DNA from: Humisphaera borealis
GTDB lineage: Bacteria > Planctomycetota > Phycisphaerae > Tepidisphaerales > Tepidisphaeraceae
Assembly (NCBI RefSeq): GCF_015169395.1
Contig: NZ_CP063458.1
Span: forward strand, 1,674,001 to 1,738,000
Length of the DNA: 64,000 nt
Direction of reading: 5' to 3'
Under the pieces are notes generated by a model that saw only the letters and a list, made by a program, of their open reading frames with translations, made no database searches and had not been told where the DNA came from. The position numbers and the translations under genes are program-made. Below are positions 15,140 to 23,916 of this stretch, piece after piece; positions within the stretch are counted from its first letter, which is position 1; every line of letters starts with the position of its first letter.

Positions 15140-15733
15140 TCAATTGGCCGGCCGCTTACCCGACGGCCGCAGGCGATACGACACGGTCACCACGGCGGAC
15201 CAGGTTTCAGAAGAAGGTTCGCCGGCGGCGGAAGGCGTGGCTGAGTTGGTCGCGGGCGAGCCTTCGGAAGCCGGCGCGGCGAGCTCGATCATCTGGGTTC
15301 GCGAGGTGGGATCGGTCTCGGCCAAATGGTGAAGGAACCGCGTGAGCTGTTCGAGATTGACGTTGCCGAACTGGAGGTAGCCGGTGACTTCGCGGGCTTC
15401 GTCAGCGCCTGAGTTGCCGGGCTTGGTCCAGACGATTTCCCGAAGACGGTCGGCGATGCCGGCGGCCGCGACGGACTGGCGAATGCCGGATTCGAGAGCG
15501 CCGTTGGCGCCAGCGCCCGCCCCGGCGAGGCCGGACGGGCCGGTTGCCGGGCCGCCGATCAGACCGACCTGCCCCGCCGCGAGCCGGCGTGCCGGGTCGG
15601 CCAGGAACTGTCGGCTGTCGACGAGCTCCCGCTCGGCGGCGGCGGCCTGCGTGGCGGCGGCATCGAGGCGCACCAGCGCAAAGCCGGCGGCGACCGCGGC
15701 GATCAGGCAGAGGATGGCGAGGAGTCGCGTCAT
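15140..15733 (-). CDS. gspM: Type II secretion protein M-like (GspM/PilO-like)
   Basis: This 197-residue protein has an N-terminal membrane anchor (LLAILCLIAAVAAGFALVRL) followed by a helix (AAAERELVDSRQFL) and a C-terminal ferredoxin-like domain region (VTGYLQFGNVNLEQLTRFL, then a beta strand TWSAVVTVSYRL). This is the GspM/PilO plan: one helix in the inner membrane and a periplasmic domain that pairs with GspL. The linker is Gly/Ala-rich. It follows gspL by 30 bases. Sequence conservation in GspM is low, so the call rests on layout and position. Confidence 0.7.
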   Translation of the reverse strand: MTRLLAILCLIAAVAAGFALVRLDAAATQAAAAERELVDSRQFLADPARRLAAGQVGLIGGPATGPSGLAGAGAGANGALESGIRQSVAAAGIADRLREIVWTKPGNSGADEAREVTGYLQFGNVNLEQLTRFLHHLAETDPTSRTQMIELAAPASEGSPATNSATPSAAGEPSSETWSAVVTVSYRLRPSGKRPAN

Positions 15734-15763
15734 GAAGTTACTTGGCAGTTCTCACGTTTGCTG

Positions 15764-17179
15764 TCATCGAGCGGCCGTCGCGGCGGTGGTCGCGCCGCCG
15801 AGGGTAAAGTTCCAGTGGCCATCGGTGCCACGCCGGGCCTGCGAAACAGAAACATCCGGGTGGCCGGCGCGGATCGCGGTGGCGAGCTTTTCGATGTCGT
15901 CGTAGCTGCGGGCACGGCCGGACAGTTGGAAGGTCGTTTCGGCGAACATCGTCGTATCGATCCGAATGTCGTTGTTGTCAGGCAGGAGCTTGATGACGTC
16001 GCGCAGCGTGCGAAGGGCCGAGCCGGACGCCGACTTCGGTTTGCCCGTTCCCGTGCCATCGACTGTGCCCATTGAGACCGCCCCGCCGGCAATGCTGTTC
16101 GACCAGGACCTGCGTTCCTGAGCCAGCAGCGTTCGGACTTCGTCGGCGGTCGCCGAGCCCAGTGCGGCGGGGAAGGCCGATCGGACGTCGGTGAGCTTTT
16201 GCGCGTCGGCCGTCTCGGCGGCGTGCAGGTATTGCTGTGACCGCACGAGCGCGGCCGCCGCGACCGCCGTCAGAAATACGATCGCCGCCGCCGCCACGGC
16301 CCGCAGCCCACCTCGATACGCCCGGAACCGATCGGCCGGGGCGAGGGCATCGCGGCGAAGGTCGATCGCGGCAGCGCCGGAAGTCCCGAGCATCGCCGCA
16401 CCGGCGAGCGCCGCGGCGGCGGGCGAAAGGGCATGCTTCTTCGCCACGGCGACCGATGCCTCGGCGAGAACGGAGTCGGGGATGTCGCTGCCCAACTGTT
16501 CGATGACCAGATCCGTACCGAGCATCGCCCCGAGCCAGTCGATGCGCCGGGTGATGTCGGCCGGCGTACCAGCGCCATGGAACCAGCCGATCGGCGATCG
16601 GCCTTGCAGCGCGATGATCTCAAAACCGCCGCCGAAGCCCGCCGTGCAGACCAGCGCACGCGATGGAGCGGAAGCCGATACGGCGGTTCGTGCCGCGGGA
16701 TTGGCCGTCGAAATACCGGCGGCGATCAGCAACGCCAGGGGCGCGATCGATCGGACCGTCACGCCGGCGGCCTCCAGGGCATCGACCCACGGCCGCACGC
16801 GTTCGGTGCGGGTGCAAACGCCCAGGCACATGTCGCCGGCCGGGGAGATTATGAAGTCGGCGACGACCGATTCGGCGGCGATGGGCAGGCGTTCTTCGAA
16901 CCGGTAGAGCATCGCCTTGTGATCGCCGCGTGGCAGCCCGGTTACCGGGAATGTCGCCGCGAGACACCACGACGACGGCAACGCCAGAACGAGCGGCTTG
17001 CCGGCGACGCCGGCTTTCTGAACGGCAGCGGCGAGCGACATCGGGTCGCTGTCGGCACCGGCGATGGTCGTCCACGCGGCAACGCCGTTCACGACCTGGC
17101 CGATACGCCATGCGTCACCCTGGCGCGGGGAATCGCCGGGCTGTTCGGGAGGGACGAGAATGACGTGGCTGATGGACAC
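15764..17179 (-). CDS. gspL: Type II secretion protein L-like (GspL; PilM+PilN-like)
   Basis: I place the start at GTG 17179 (VSISHVILVPPEQ); the open frame upstream is an Arg-rich shadow of gspC. The product is about 471 residues. The first 270 residues form an actin-like cytoplasmic domain (LVLALPSSWCLAATFPVTGL, GWFHGAGTPADITRRIDWLG). A transmembrane helix follows (VAAAAIVFLTAVAAAALV) and then a periplasmic ferredoxin-like domain (FAETTFQLSGRARSYDDIEK, HWNFTLGG). In T2SS, GspL links the ATPase GspE to GspM and the pseudopilus. Alternative: a fused PilM-PilN of a type IV pilus, but the pseudopilin set argues for T2SS. Confidence 0.8.
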   Translation of the reverse strand: MSISHVILVPPEQPGDSPRQGDAWRIGQVVNGVAAWTTIAGADSDPMSLAAAVQKAGVAGKPLVLALPSSWCLAATFPVTGLPRGDHKAMLYRFEERLPIAAESVVADFIISPAGDMCLGVCTRTERVRPWVDALEAAGVTVRSIAPLALLIAAGISTANPAARTAVSASAPSRALVCTAGFGGGFEIIALQGRSPIGWFHGAGTPADITRRIDWLGAMLGTDLVIEQLGSDIPDSVLAEASVAVAKKHALSPAAAALAGAAMLGTSGAAAIDLRRDALAPADRFRAYRGGLRAVAAAAIVFLTAVAAAALVRSQQYLHAAETADAQKLTDVRSAFPAALGSATADEVRTLLAQERRSWSNSIAGGAVSMGTVDGTGTGKPKSASGSALRTLRDVIKLLPDNNDIRIDTTMFAETTFQLSGRARSYDDIEKLATAIRAGHPDVSVSQARRGTDGHWNFTLGGATTAATAAR

Positions 17180-17207
17180 GATGGAACAACTTCGTCTACA
17201 GCTGCCA

Positions 17208-17789
17208 TCACTGCCGATCCACGACAGGGCCGATCTGCGGCTCCTCGATGGGATCGGGCTGCGGCATGGACAACGGCGTCGTGGGCGTGGGCTCGGGTGT
17301 TTCGGCGACGCGGCGAAGCGTGATGCGCTGGCCGTTTTGTTGCAGATCGACTTCCGACGGCCGAACCGCGACGACCGTGCCGACACCGGCGATCGTCTCG
17401 CCGACCTGGCGTGCTTCGACATTACCCGCGGCATCGCGAATCAGTGCGATGCTGTCGCCGATCGTCCCGACGACCGCGACTGAAGTGCCGGACACCGCGG
17501 GCGCGACCGTTGCCTGCACACCGGTCACCGGGCCCGCCGCTTCGGGCATTGCGACGGCAGTTTCGAAGGACGGGCGCAGCCGGCGATTCCAGACGCGCTC
17601 GAACTCCGGCAGCGAAGGCAGGACTGCTGTCGTGGGTCGGGTGTCGGGCTTACCGCGGGCGAGCAAAGCCGACTCGCCACCGCCCGGCGACGCCGGCAAC
17701 AGCAACGCGCCGGCGACCACGCCCACCGCCAGCAGGACCAGCAAGGCGGCGGTAGAGCGGAGCACGAGGTTGACGCGACGAGTGTTCAA
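17208..17789 (-). CDS. gspC: Type II secretion protein C-like (GspC)
   Basis: The 193-residue protein has a short cytoplasmic start, one transmembrane helix (LRSTAALLVLLAVGVVAGALL), a Pro/Ser-rich linker and a beta-rich homology region (VAVVGTIGDSIALIRDAAGN, RQVGETIAGVGTVVAVRPSE, QRITLRRVAE). This matches the HR domain of GspC, which joins the inner-membrane platform to the secretin. No PDZ domain follows, so it is a short GspC. It is separated from gspK by 97 bases, the largest break in the operon, and could have its own promoter. It is placed after gspK rather than before gspD. Confidence 0.75.
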   Translation of the reverse strand: MNTRRVNLVLRSTAALLVLLAVGVVAGALLLPASPGGGESALLARGKPDTRPTTAVLPSLPEFERVWNRRLRPSFETAVAMPEAAGPVTGVQATVAPAVSGTSVAVVGTIGDSIALIRDAAGNVEARQVGETIAGVGTVVAVRPSEVDLQQNGQRITLRRVAETPEPTPTTPLSMPQPDPIEEPQIGPVVDRQ

Positions 17790-17886
17790 AGGTGAATGGT
17801 CACCATGGTTCTGACGGCAATCACTTGCGATACGCGTGGATTGTAACCGGGAAAGGCCGGAATTGAGCTAGAGTTTTGGAGATCCG

Positions 17887-18873
17887 CTACCAGGACTGCA
17901 CATGCCACTTCGGCGACTGGATATCGGACGTGTCGAGCACAGCGAAGCTGAGCCACCGCCGACCGCCGGTACCGGCCAAGATTCGGATGGAATGGCGGGT
18001 CGAGCCGTCGGCGAAGCCGGAGACGATGCGTGCCGACGATTGCGCCAGGCCGGCGCTGTCGATCAATCGCCGGATCGGGCTGCGACCGGCCGATGGCGGC
18101 GTGGCCGCCGATCGCATGAGCGAAACCGATCGGCCGTCGCCGTGGAATATCTTGTCGCGCAGCTCGATCAGGCGGCTGATTTCGAGGGTGGTCAGCGGCG
18201 GACTGGCGGCCAGGCGAAGGGCGGGTTCGGACGCCCGGCGGATGTTGATCCGGCCGCCACCCCAGCACGTCATCAGGTCGGCCACCGCCGGGCCGCCACC
18301 GGCGGGCGGACGAAGCCAACGGTCCGGCGAAATCCCGTCGAAAACCTGCCCGTAGCTGCCGATCGGCGGCGGCGTGGTCGCGGCGGCGGCGGCTCCGGGC
18401 ACCATGGTGCCAACTTCCGGCCGAAGCCTGACCTTGTCTGCCAGCCCGTAGCCCGACAACGCCCGACGAACGCGCGACTCGACGGTCTGGACCTCGACCT
18501 CGGCGAGCATGGCATTGATATCGGCCTTGGCCTGTTCGTCGGCGATGGTCAGTTCGAACGTCTGCCCGCCGAGACGCAGGGTTGTCGTCAGGACCGGCGT
18601 TGCCTTGCCGTCGCGTTGCTCGCGGGCGTCGAGCAGTTGCTCGGCGATCGGCAGGATCGCCTGGCGGCAACTGACCTCGCCCCAGCGACGCTGCAGGTCG
18701 TCACGCGCGGCCCGGGCATCGACGGCGTGGCGCATCGACGAGCGACCGATCCCGACGAGCAGCGTCGCCGCAAGCACCAGGACGCCGAGCGTGACGACGA
18801 GGATGTAGCCGCGCCGCTGGTGCCGACTACGGGGTGCGTGTGTCAGGCAGGCAAGCGTATCGAGGGTAGTCAC
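17887..18873 (-). CDS. gspK: Type II secretion minor pseudopilin K-like (GspK)
   Basis: The chosen start is GTG 18873, which overlaps the gspJ stop (GTGA); this gives 328 residues. Residues about 20-45 are the prepilin-type helix (RRGYILVVTLGVLVLAATLL), with a Gly where PilD-type peptidases cut. After it come RQAILPIAEQLLDAR and FELTIADEQAKADINAMLAE, a signature of GspK (acidic calcium-binding loop region), then a large helical domain (RRALSGYGL, LTTLEISRLIELRDKIF). GspK caps the pseudopilus tip with GspI and GspJ. Length agrees with the family (about 300-340). Confidence 0.85.
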   Translation of the reverse strand: MTTLDTLACLTHAPRSRHQRRGYILVVTLGVLVLAATLLVGIGRSSMRHAVDARAARDDLQRRWGEVSCRQAILPIAEQLLDAREQRDGKATPVLTTTLRLGGQTFELTIADEQAKADINAMLAEVEVQTVESRVRRALSGYGLADKVRLRPEVGTMVPGAAAAATTPPPIGSYGQVFDGISPDRWLRPPAGGGPAVADLMTCWGGGRINIRRASEPALRLAASPPLTTLEISRLIELRDKIFHGDGRSVSLMRSAATPPSAGRSPIRRLIDSAGLAQSSARIVSGFADGSTRHSIRILAGTGGRRWLSFAVLDTSDIQSPKWHVQSW

Positions 18874-19436
18874 CGCAGCCACAGCGTTTCCTCCACTACG
18901 CGGGCCGGGAAGACAATGCGGACACGCACCTGCCGTGGCATCACGCCAACCTCGGGCGAGGCCGCGATGACGTCCAACTGTGTCACGCCGACCGCCACCA
19001 GTTCCGACCACGCGGGCGGCCGGGCCGGGTCGTCGAGGTCCCGTTGTTCGCGAATGAGGCACGTGCGACCGGAGGACGCCTGTCGGTCCGCGCGAATGCG
19101 ATACGTGATCTCTGACAGCCGCCCGGCCGGTGCACGCGTGCTCTTGTGCAATCCGCCGTGGCCCACCATCGTGACGACCTGCCCGTTGTCTGCTGTGGTA
19201 AGCGATCGCGCGTTGGTCAGATCCTGCCGAAGCAGTTGCACGAGTGCTTGCGCGTCGGCCGGCGACGGAGAGGCGGTCAGCTTCGCCAGTCGCTGCCGGT
19301 CGCGGCTGATGGAAGCGCTCGCCGCCAGAAGTGCGGCAAGAAGGACCGTGCTCAGCACGGTCGCGACGACAACTTCAATGAGCGTGAAGGCCGGCCGGCG
19401 GGTGTGGCATCGGATGCTTTCGCGAGAACGCGTCAT
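18870..19436 (-). CDS. gspJ: Type II secretion minor pseudopilin J-like (GspJ)
   Basis: Starting at the ATG at 19436, one base after the gspI stop, the product has 188 residues. The prepilin motif is RRPAFTLIEVVVATVLSTVL; the residue before the cut is Ala rather than Gly, and Glu is at +5. The rest has the length and mixed beta composition of GspJ (QLLRQDLTNARSLTT, QVRVRIVFPARVVEETLW). It would sit in the tip complex with GspI and GspK. Assignment between I and J rests on order and size. Confidence 0.75.
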   Translation of the reverse strand: MTRSRESIRCHTRRPAFTLIEVVVATVLSTVLLAALLAASASISRDRQRLAKLTASPSPADAQALVQLLRQDLTNARSLTTADNGQVVTMVGHGGLHKSTRAPAGRLSEITYRIRADRQASSGRTCLIREQRDLDDPARPPAWSELVAVGVTQLDVIAASPEVGVMPRQVRVRIVFPARVVEETLWLR

Positions 19437-19437
19437 C

Positions 19438-19956
19438 TCAGTCGGCCTCCCGCCGTGCAGCGGCACTGCCGTATTCGTCGGGCAGGACAAACTCCACGGC
19501 CAGCACGAAGCGGTCGGCGCGAGCTGTGACGTTGTCGGCGGTGCGGTGAACTTCGAGCCGGACGGTTTTGACGCCGAGCCCCTGCGCCGCCGGATCGATG
19601 ATCCGTCGGGTCGTCCAACGGCAGGACTCGACGCCGCCGAGGACGCCTTCGCCGTTCATGGGTATGCGATCCGGAGGGCCCGCAAGCCACTGGCCGATCA
19701 GGGTGTCGACGGCATGCGTGGCTTGAAGCTGGCGGTCGGCGTCGGCCCACTGCTGAAGGAACCGTCCGCGGGCAATGAAGACGGCGGAGAGGACTGTCGT
19801 CATCAGCACCAGGCCGGCGACGACCTCGGTGATCGTCAGGCCGTGGCGGCGCGGCCTGAGCGCAGTCGCGCTGAGCGGGCTTGCAGCACGCGCGGCGTTA
19901 CCGGCGTGGGCCGGTCCGCACGGTTTCGAAAATGGCGTCAACCGCCGACTCATCAT
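19438..19956 (-). CDS. gspI: Type II secretion minor pseudopilin I-like (GspI)
   Basis: The 172-residue product has a prepilin motif (RPRRHGLTITEVVAGLVLMT) with Gly at the cut site and Glu at +5, but only after a 39-residue leader, which is long. The start at 19956 lies 58 bases inside the end of gspH. No alternative ATG, GTG or TTG exists between the gspH stop and the motif, so the long overlap seems real. The mature part (QATHAVDTLIGQWLAG, VKTVRLEVHR, FVLAVEFVLPDEYG) is of GspI size. It is a minor pseudopilin of the tip complex. Confidence 0.75.
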   Translation of the reverse strand: MMSRRLTPFSKPCGPAHAGNAARAASPLSATALRPRRHGLTITEVVAGLVLMTTVLSAVFIARGRFLQQWADADRQLQATHAVDTLIGQWLAGPPDRIPMNGEGVLGGVESCRWTTRRIIDPAAQGLGVKTVRLEVHRTADNVTARADRFVLAVEFVLPDEYGSAAARREAD

Positions 19957-20443
19957 TGACCTCGGTGACCTGGCCCGTCAGCCCGGCGAACAGCAGCCAG
20001 TGCTCTTTGCCGCCGCCCGACAGGCAGACGGCATACGTCGGCGTGCGACCATCGATGGAGCAGGGAACCGTCGTTCGTCCTTCACCGGCCGTGGCAGGTG
20101 AATCGGGCAGACGGACGCGTTCGATTCGGTAGCCCGATGGCAGAACGCCGCGATACGCCAGGAACGGCTCGCCCTGGCCCCGGTCGTCGAAGCGGGTCAT
20201 CGAACCCTCGTAGGGATCGAACTGCATCGTCACGGGACGGCCGGTGTTTCGCGCCGCAAGCCGGGCGGTGCCGTCAAACGTTTTTATTCGGTCGAGCACG
20301 TCGGCCGTGCGAACGGAGGCTACGGGTCCGGAAAACGACCAGGCGACCGCGCCGGCGAGGATCGCCATCAGCAAGGCGACAGCCGCGACCTCAATCAGCG
20401 TGAAGCCGGGGCGGCGGAAATTGCTCGGCCGACGGCTTGGCAC
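19898..20443 (-). CDS. gspH: Type II secretion minor pseudopilin H-like (GspH)
   Basis: The 181-residue protein has a standard prepilin leader (MPSRRPSNFRRPG, cut, FTLIEVAAVALLMAILAGA), then a beta-rich domain (RPVTMQFDPYEGSMTRFD, GEPFLAYRGVLPSGYRIE) with two cysteines (VPCSIDG and YAVCLSG) that may form a disulfide. Size and position after gspG fit GspH, which joins the tip complex to the major pseudopilin shaft. It starts one base after the gspG stop. Confidence 0.8.
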   Translation of the reverse strand: MPSRRPSNFRRPGFTLIEVAAVALLMAILAGAVAWSFSGPVASVRTADVLDRIKTFDGTARLAARNTGRPVTMQFDPYEGSMTRFDDRGQGEPFLAYRGVLPSGYRIERVRLPDSPATAGEGRTTVPCSIDGRTPTYAVCLSGGGKEHWLLFAGLTGQVTEVNDESAVDAIFETVRTGPRR

Positions 20444-20444
20444 G

Positions 20445-20879
20445 CTACTTCCCTTTGGCGGCGATGGTTTCGGCGTCCCAGTTGCTCAGGTCGGCGTCGA
20501 TGCCGGAGCCGCCTTCGCGGCCGTCGGCACCCAGGCTGATGACGTCGTAAGCGCCGCCCCGGCCCGGCCGAACATACACATAGGGCCGGCCCCAGGGATC
20601 GCTGCGAAGCACCTTGATGTACTCGGGCACGAGCGACTTGAGTCCGTCGCGCAGCTCGGGGAACTGCCCCTTCTCGCCGTAATAGAGATCGATCGCGCCG
20701 GCGTAGTTGGCGATGTCGGCCCGGGCCTTGCGCACCTTCGCCTTGTCGAGATGGTTGGTGACGGCGTAGGTGACCACGCCGGCGAGCAGGCCGATGATCA
20801 CCACCACCACCATGATCTCGATGAGCGAGAACGCGCGGCGACGTGGATGACGTTGGACTGAATCTTCAACCGATCGCAT
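20445..20879 (-). CDS. gspG: Type II secretion major pseudopilin (GspG)
   Basis: The 144-residue protein carries the most typical prepilin sequence in the window: RRRAFSLIEIMVVVVIIGLL, with Ala at -1 and Glu at +5, then the family signature ALDLYY-like (AIDLYYGEKGQFPELRDGL), SDPWGRPYVYVRPG and DVISLGADGREGG, which is the GspG calcium-binding C-terminus. It forms the shaft of the pseudopilus that pushes substrates through the secretin. Its start overlaps the end of gspF by 14 bases. Confidence 0.93.
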   Translation of the reverse strand: MRSVEDSVQRHPRRRAFSLIEIMVVVVIIGLLAGVVTYAVTNHLDKAKVRKARADIANYAGAIDLYYGEKGQFPELRDGLKSLVPEYIKVLRSDPWGRPYVYVRPGRGGAYDVISLGADGREGGSGIDADLSNWDAETIAAKGK

Positions 20880-22128
20880 TTCCGGCCTCGAGAATGGGTA
20901 GCACCGTCGCCAGGATGATGAACAACACGATAACCGCCAGCACGATGATCAGCACCGGTTCCAGGATTGCCGCCAGCCGCTGGCTCGACGAGCTGACCTG
21001 CTGATCGTATGCACGTGCGAGCCGGTCGAGCACGTCTTCCAGCCGGCCGGTCTGCTGGCCGACGGCAAACACCTGCACGACGGTCGCCGGAAACGCCTGG
21101 GTTTTGGCGAGCGCATCGGCGATGTCGCCGCCGGCGGAGACGGCCTGCTCGCAGCGGCCCAGGGCGTCGGCGAGGACCGCATTGCCGACGGTTCGCCGGG
21201 CGATGCGCAGTGCCTGCACGAATACCACGCCGCTCCGTAGGAGCGTGCTGAGCACGATCGCCACACGGACAACCGCCTGCTTTCGCGCGAGTGGTCCGAA
21301 CACCGGAAGCCGCAGCAGGACCGTATCGCGCGTCCGTCGGCCACGTTCAGTTCGAAGGAACGCCGTCAGGGCAATGACCGACACCGCGACGACCGACAGC
21401 AGCAGCCACCACCAGGCGAGCAGGAAGTCGCTCGCGCCTTTGACGATCCGCGTGGGCAAGGGCAGTTCCTGCCCCTGCTCCAATAGCGGTTCAAGAATCC
21501 GTGGCACCACGAACGTCATCAGGAACAGTGCCGCAAGCACCGCCATCGACAAGACGATCGACGGATACACCAGCGCGGTGCCGATCCGGCCGCGGAGCTG
21601 GTCGGAACGCTCGCGAAAGTCTGCCAGTGTTTCGAGCGAAGCGTCCAGCGTCCCGGCGTCTTCGCCGACGGCGGTGATCGCGTGGCAGAACTCGTCGAAG
21701 ACCCTGGGCTGTTCGCGCATCGCGGCGGCCAGCCCTGTGCCTGACGTCACGCGCTCGCGCAGTTGCAGCAAAACCGACCGGAACCGGCCGCGATGCAGCG
21801 TTGCGAGCGTTTCCAATGCCTCGGGCAAGGGCACGCCGACGTTCAGCAGGGTGGACAATTCGCGGACAAACGCCGTGACGTGATGACGGTCGCGACCACT
21901 GGTCAAGAACCGCTGCTTGCGTATCAACGGCTCTGCGGCAGGGTCAACGACTTTCGGTTCGACGACCGATGTTGAGGACAGATCGCGCACCATCAGGCCC
22001 CTGCCGCGGAGCAGGTCGCGGGCCTGCCGCGGGGTGTCGGCGGTTACCGTGCCCCGCTGTTCGGCGGTGCTTTGTCCATCGGTGGCTCGGTAGGTGAACA
22101 GGGGCATGGTCGCTGCACAGAACGGCAT
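20866..22128 (-). CDS. gspF: Type II secretion inner-membrane platform protein (GspF)
   Basis: The start at 22128 overlaps the gspE stop (TGATG), giving 420 residues; a second ATG seven codons later (MPLFTYRATDG) is also reasonable and matches the usual GspF start. Two GspF domains are visible: residues about 80-200 (FVRELSTLLNVGVPLPEALE) and 280-400 (VVRVAIVLSTLLRSGVVFVQ, then VFAVGQQTGRLEDVLDRLA). Three transmembrane helices follow the standard pattern (SIVLSMAVLAALFLMTFVV, WWLLLSVVAVSVIALTAF, EPVLIIVLAVIVLFIILATV). It is the membrane hub for GspE, GspL and the pseudopilus. Confidence 0.92.
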   Translation of the reverse strand: MPFCAATMPLFTYRATDGQSTAEQRGTVTADTPRQARDLLRGRGLMVRDLSSTSVVEPKVVDPAAEPLIRKQRFLTSGRDRHHVTAFVRELSTLLNVGVPLPEALETLATLHRGRFRSVLLQLRERVTSGTGLAAAMREQPRVFDEFCHAITAVGEDAGTLDASLETLADFRERSDQLRGRIGTALVYPSIVLSMAVLAALFLMTFVVPRILEPLLEQGQELPLPTRIVKGASDFLLAWWWLLLSVVAVSVIALTAFLRTERGRRTRDTVLLRLPVFGPLARKQAVVRVAIVLSTLLRSGVVFVQALRIARRTVGNAVLADALGRCEQAVSAGGDIADALAKTQAFPATVVQVFAVGQQTGRLEDVLDRLARAYDQQVSSSSQRLAAILEPVLIIVLAVIVLFIILATVLPILEAGNAIG

Positions 22129-23906
22129 CAGGCGATGCGCGGGCCTTCGATCTCTTCGCCTTCCAGCGTCACGCGTTCCACTTCGCCGATGGTCGTCACG
22201 CCGGCCAGAACCTTGGCCACGCCGTCTTCGCGAAGGGTTCGCATGCCAGCGGCAATCGCCGCGTCCTTGATCCGTCCGGCATCGGCCTGCGTGGTGATGA
22301 GCCGACGGATCGGCTCATCGACGACGAGTAGTTCGAACATACCGAAACGGCCGCGGTACCCGGTCCGACGGCAGGCGTCGCAGCCGCGGCCGCGTCGCAT
22401 GCCGGCCGTCTGGCTGGCATCGACGCCGAGCCATCGCAGCCCCGCCGCGGTCGGCTTGGCGCGAGCGGCACAGCCGCCGCATATCCGCCGAACCAGCCGC
22501 TGCGCCAGTACGGCCCGAAGCGAGCTGGCGACCAGGTAGGGCTCGATGCCGAGGTCCATTAGTCGAGTGACTGCGCTTGGAGCGTCGTTCGTGTGCAGGG
22601 TACTGAACACCAGGTGCCCCGTCAGCGCCGACTGGATCGCCATCGACGCCGTCTCGCGGTCGCGAATCTCGCCGACCATGATGACGTCGGGGTCCTGTCG
22701 CAGCACGCTGCGAAGCCCGCTGGCGAAGGTCATGCCTTTGCGATCGCTGACCTGCGTCTGGCTGATGCCTTCGAGCTGATACTCGATCGGATCTTCCAGC
22801 GTCAGCACGTTCTTTTCCGTGCTGTTGATTCGCCGCAGGGCCGAATAGAGCGTGGTGCTTTTCCCGCTGCCGGTCGGCCCGGTGACCAGGCTCAGGCCGT
22901 GCTCGGCGGAAATCAGGCGACCAAACCGGGCGAGGGTTTTGTCGTCCATGCCGAGATCGGTCAGCTCGTACAGGCGGGCGCTTTTGTCGAGCAATCGGAT
23001 GACGACGCGCTCGCCGTAACTGGTCGGCAGGCTGGCGATGCGCAGGTCAACCGACCGCTCGCCGATCGACACCGTCGCCCGGCCGTCCTGGGCCAGCCGT
23101 TTCTCGGCGACGTTCATTCGGCCGATGACTTTCATCCGGCCGACGATTTCTTCCTGAACGCCCTTCGGCAGTTCGAAGCTGTCGTACAGCACGCCGTCTA
23201 TGCGGGTACGAATGACCAGCCGTTGCTCGTAAGGCTGAATGTGAACGTCGGACGCACCAGACTGCGCCGCCTCGAACAGCAGCAGGTTGACCAGCCGAAT
23301 GACCGGGGCGCGGGCGGCGTTGTCGAGAAGGTCTTCCCGCGAAACCAGTCGGCGTACTTCGTCGATCAGCGCATCGCGTTCCGCGGCGCTTTCCTGTTTG
23401 GGCTGGGCGGCGGCGGTAGCTTTGGCGGGCTTGCGAAGGCTGTCGATCATCGCCTGCGCCTGGCCGGTCTGGCGCTCGTAGGCGGCGTTGATCGCCGAGG
23501 CGATCGCGGCCGGGGGCGCGAACATCGGATCGAGACCGACGCCCAAAAATCGTTCGACGACATCGAGCAGATCCAGCTTCCCGGCGTCGCCGATCACCAG
23601 GACCGGCCGGTCACCGGGCGTCTTTCCCTGCATCGCGATCAGGTTGTGCTGACGGGCGAATGCGATCGGTGCCTCGGCGACAAACGCTGGTAATGCTGTT
23701 CGATCGGCAAGCCCCGGCGCGAACGGAACACCCAGCGAGGCCGAAGCCGCCCGTAGCACCGCCACCTCATCGAATCCCGCGGCCGCAGCGGCGGCGGTAA
23801 GCACAGGCAGACCGCCGCGATCGGGCAGCGCAGTGCCCTTTGCGTCCGGCGATGAAGGCCGCAGGCCGCTGATTCGGTTGCGAAACTGGAGCAGGCTCTG
23901 GGACAT
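22128..23906 (-). CDS. gspE: Type II secretion ATPase (GspE)
   Basis: The start is the ATG at 23906 (MSQSLLQFRNRISG), just after gspD; the product has 592 residues. Domains: an N-terminal GspE/MshEN domain (about 60-150), then the ATPase core with Walker A GPTGSGKSTTLY (from residue 343), Asp box LTLEDPIEYQ, Walker B DVIMVGEIRD (about 406-415), and a His box (FSTLHTNDAP). A four-cysteine zinc motif is intact: CGGC (476-479) and CDAC (509-512). ATP hydrolysis in the cytosol drives pseudopilus assembly. All catalytic motifs are present. Confidence 0.95.
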   Translation of the reverse strand: MSQSLLQFRNRISGLRPSSPDAKGTALPDRGGLPVLTAAAAAAGFDEVAVLRAASASLGVPFAPGLADRTALPAFVAEAPIAFARQHNLIAMQGKTPGDRPVLVIGDAGKLDLLDVVERFLGVGLDPMFAPPAAIASAINAAYERQTGQAQAMIDSLRKPAKATAAAQPKQESAAERDALIDEVRRLVSREDLLDNAARAPVIRLVNLLLFEAAQSGASDVHIQPYEQRLVIRTRIDGVLYDSFELPKGVQEEIVGRMKVIGRMNVAEKRLAQDGRATVSIGERSVDLRIASLPTSYGERVVIRLLDKSARLYELTDLGMDDKTLARFGRLISAEHGLSLVTGPTGSGKSTTLYSALRRINSTEKNVLTLEDPIEYQLEGISQTQVSDRKGMTFASGLRSVLRQDPDVIMVGEIRDRETASMAIQSALTGHLVFSTLHTNDAPSAVTRLMDLGIEPYLVASSLRAVLAQRLVRRICGGCAARAKPTAAGLRWLGVDASQTAGMRRGRGCDACRRTGYRGRFGMFELLVVDEPIRRLITTQADAGRIKDAAIAAGMRTLREDGVAKVLAGVTTIGEVERVTLEGEEIEGPRIA

Positions 23907-23916
23907 CTTTGACGGT

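Noticed and set aside
16191-16907. Rightward 238-residue Ala/Ser/Arg-rich frame inside gspL
   Set aside because: It is antisense to a well-supported gene and has the biased composition of a shadow frame; similar long antisense frames at 25267-26283 and 22593-23693 were dropped for the same reason.
17180-17434. N-terminal extension of the gspL frame
   Set aside because: It is Arg/Ser/Pro-rich and overlaps gspC fully; family length and motif position place the start at 17179.
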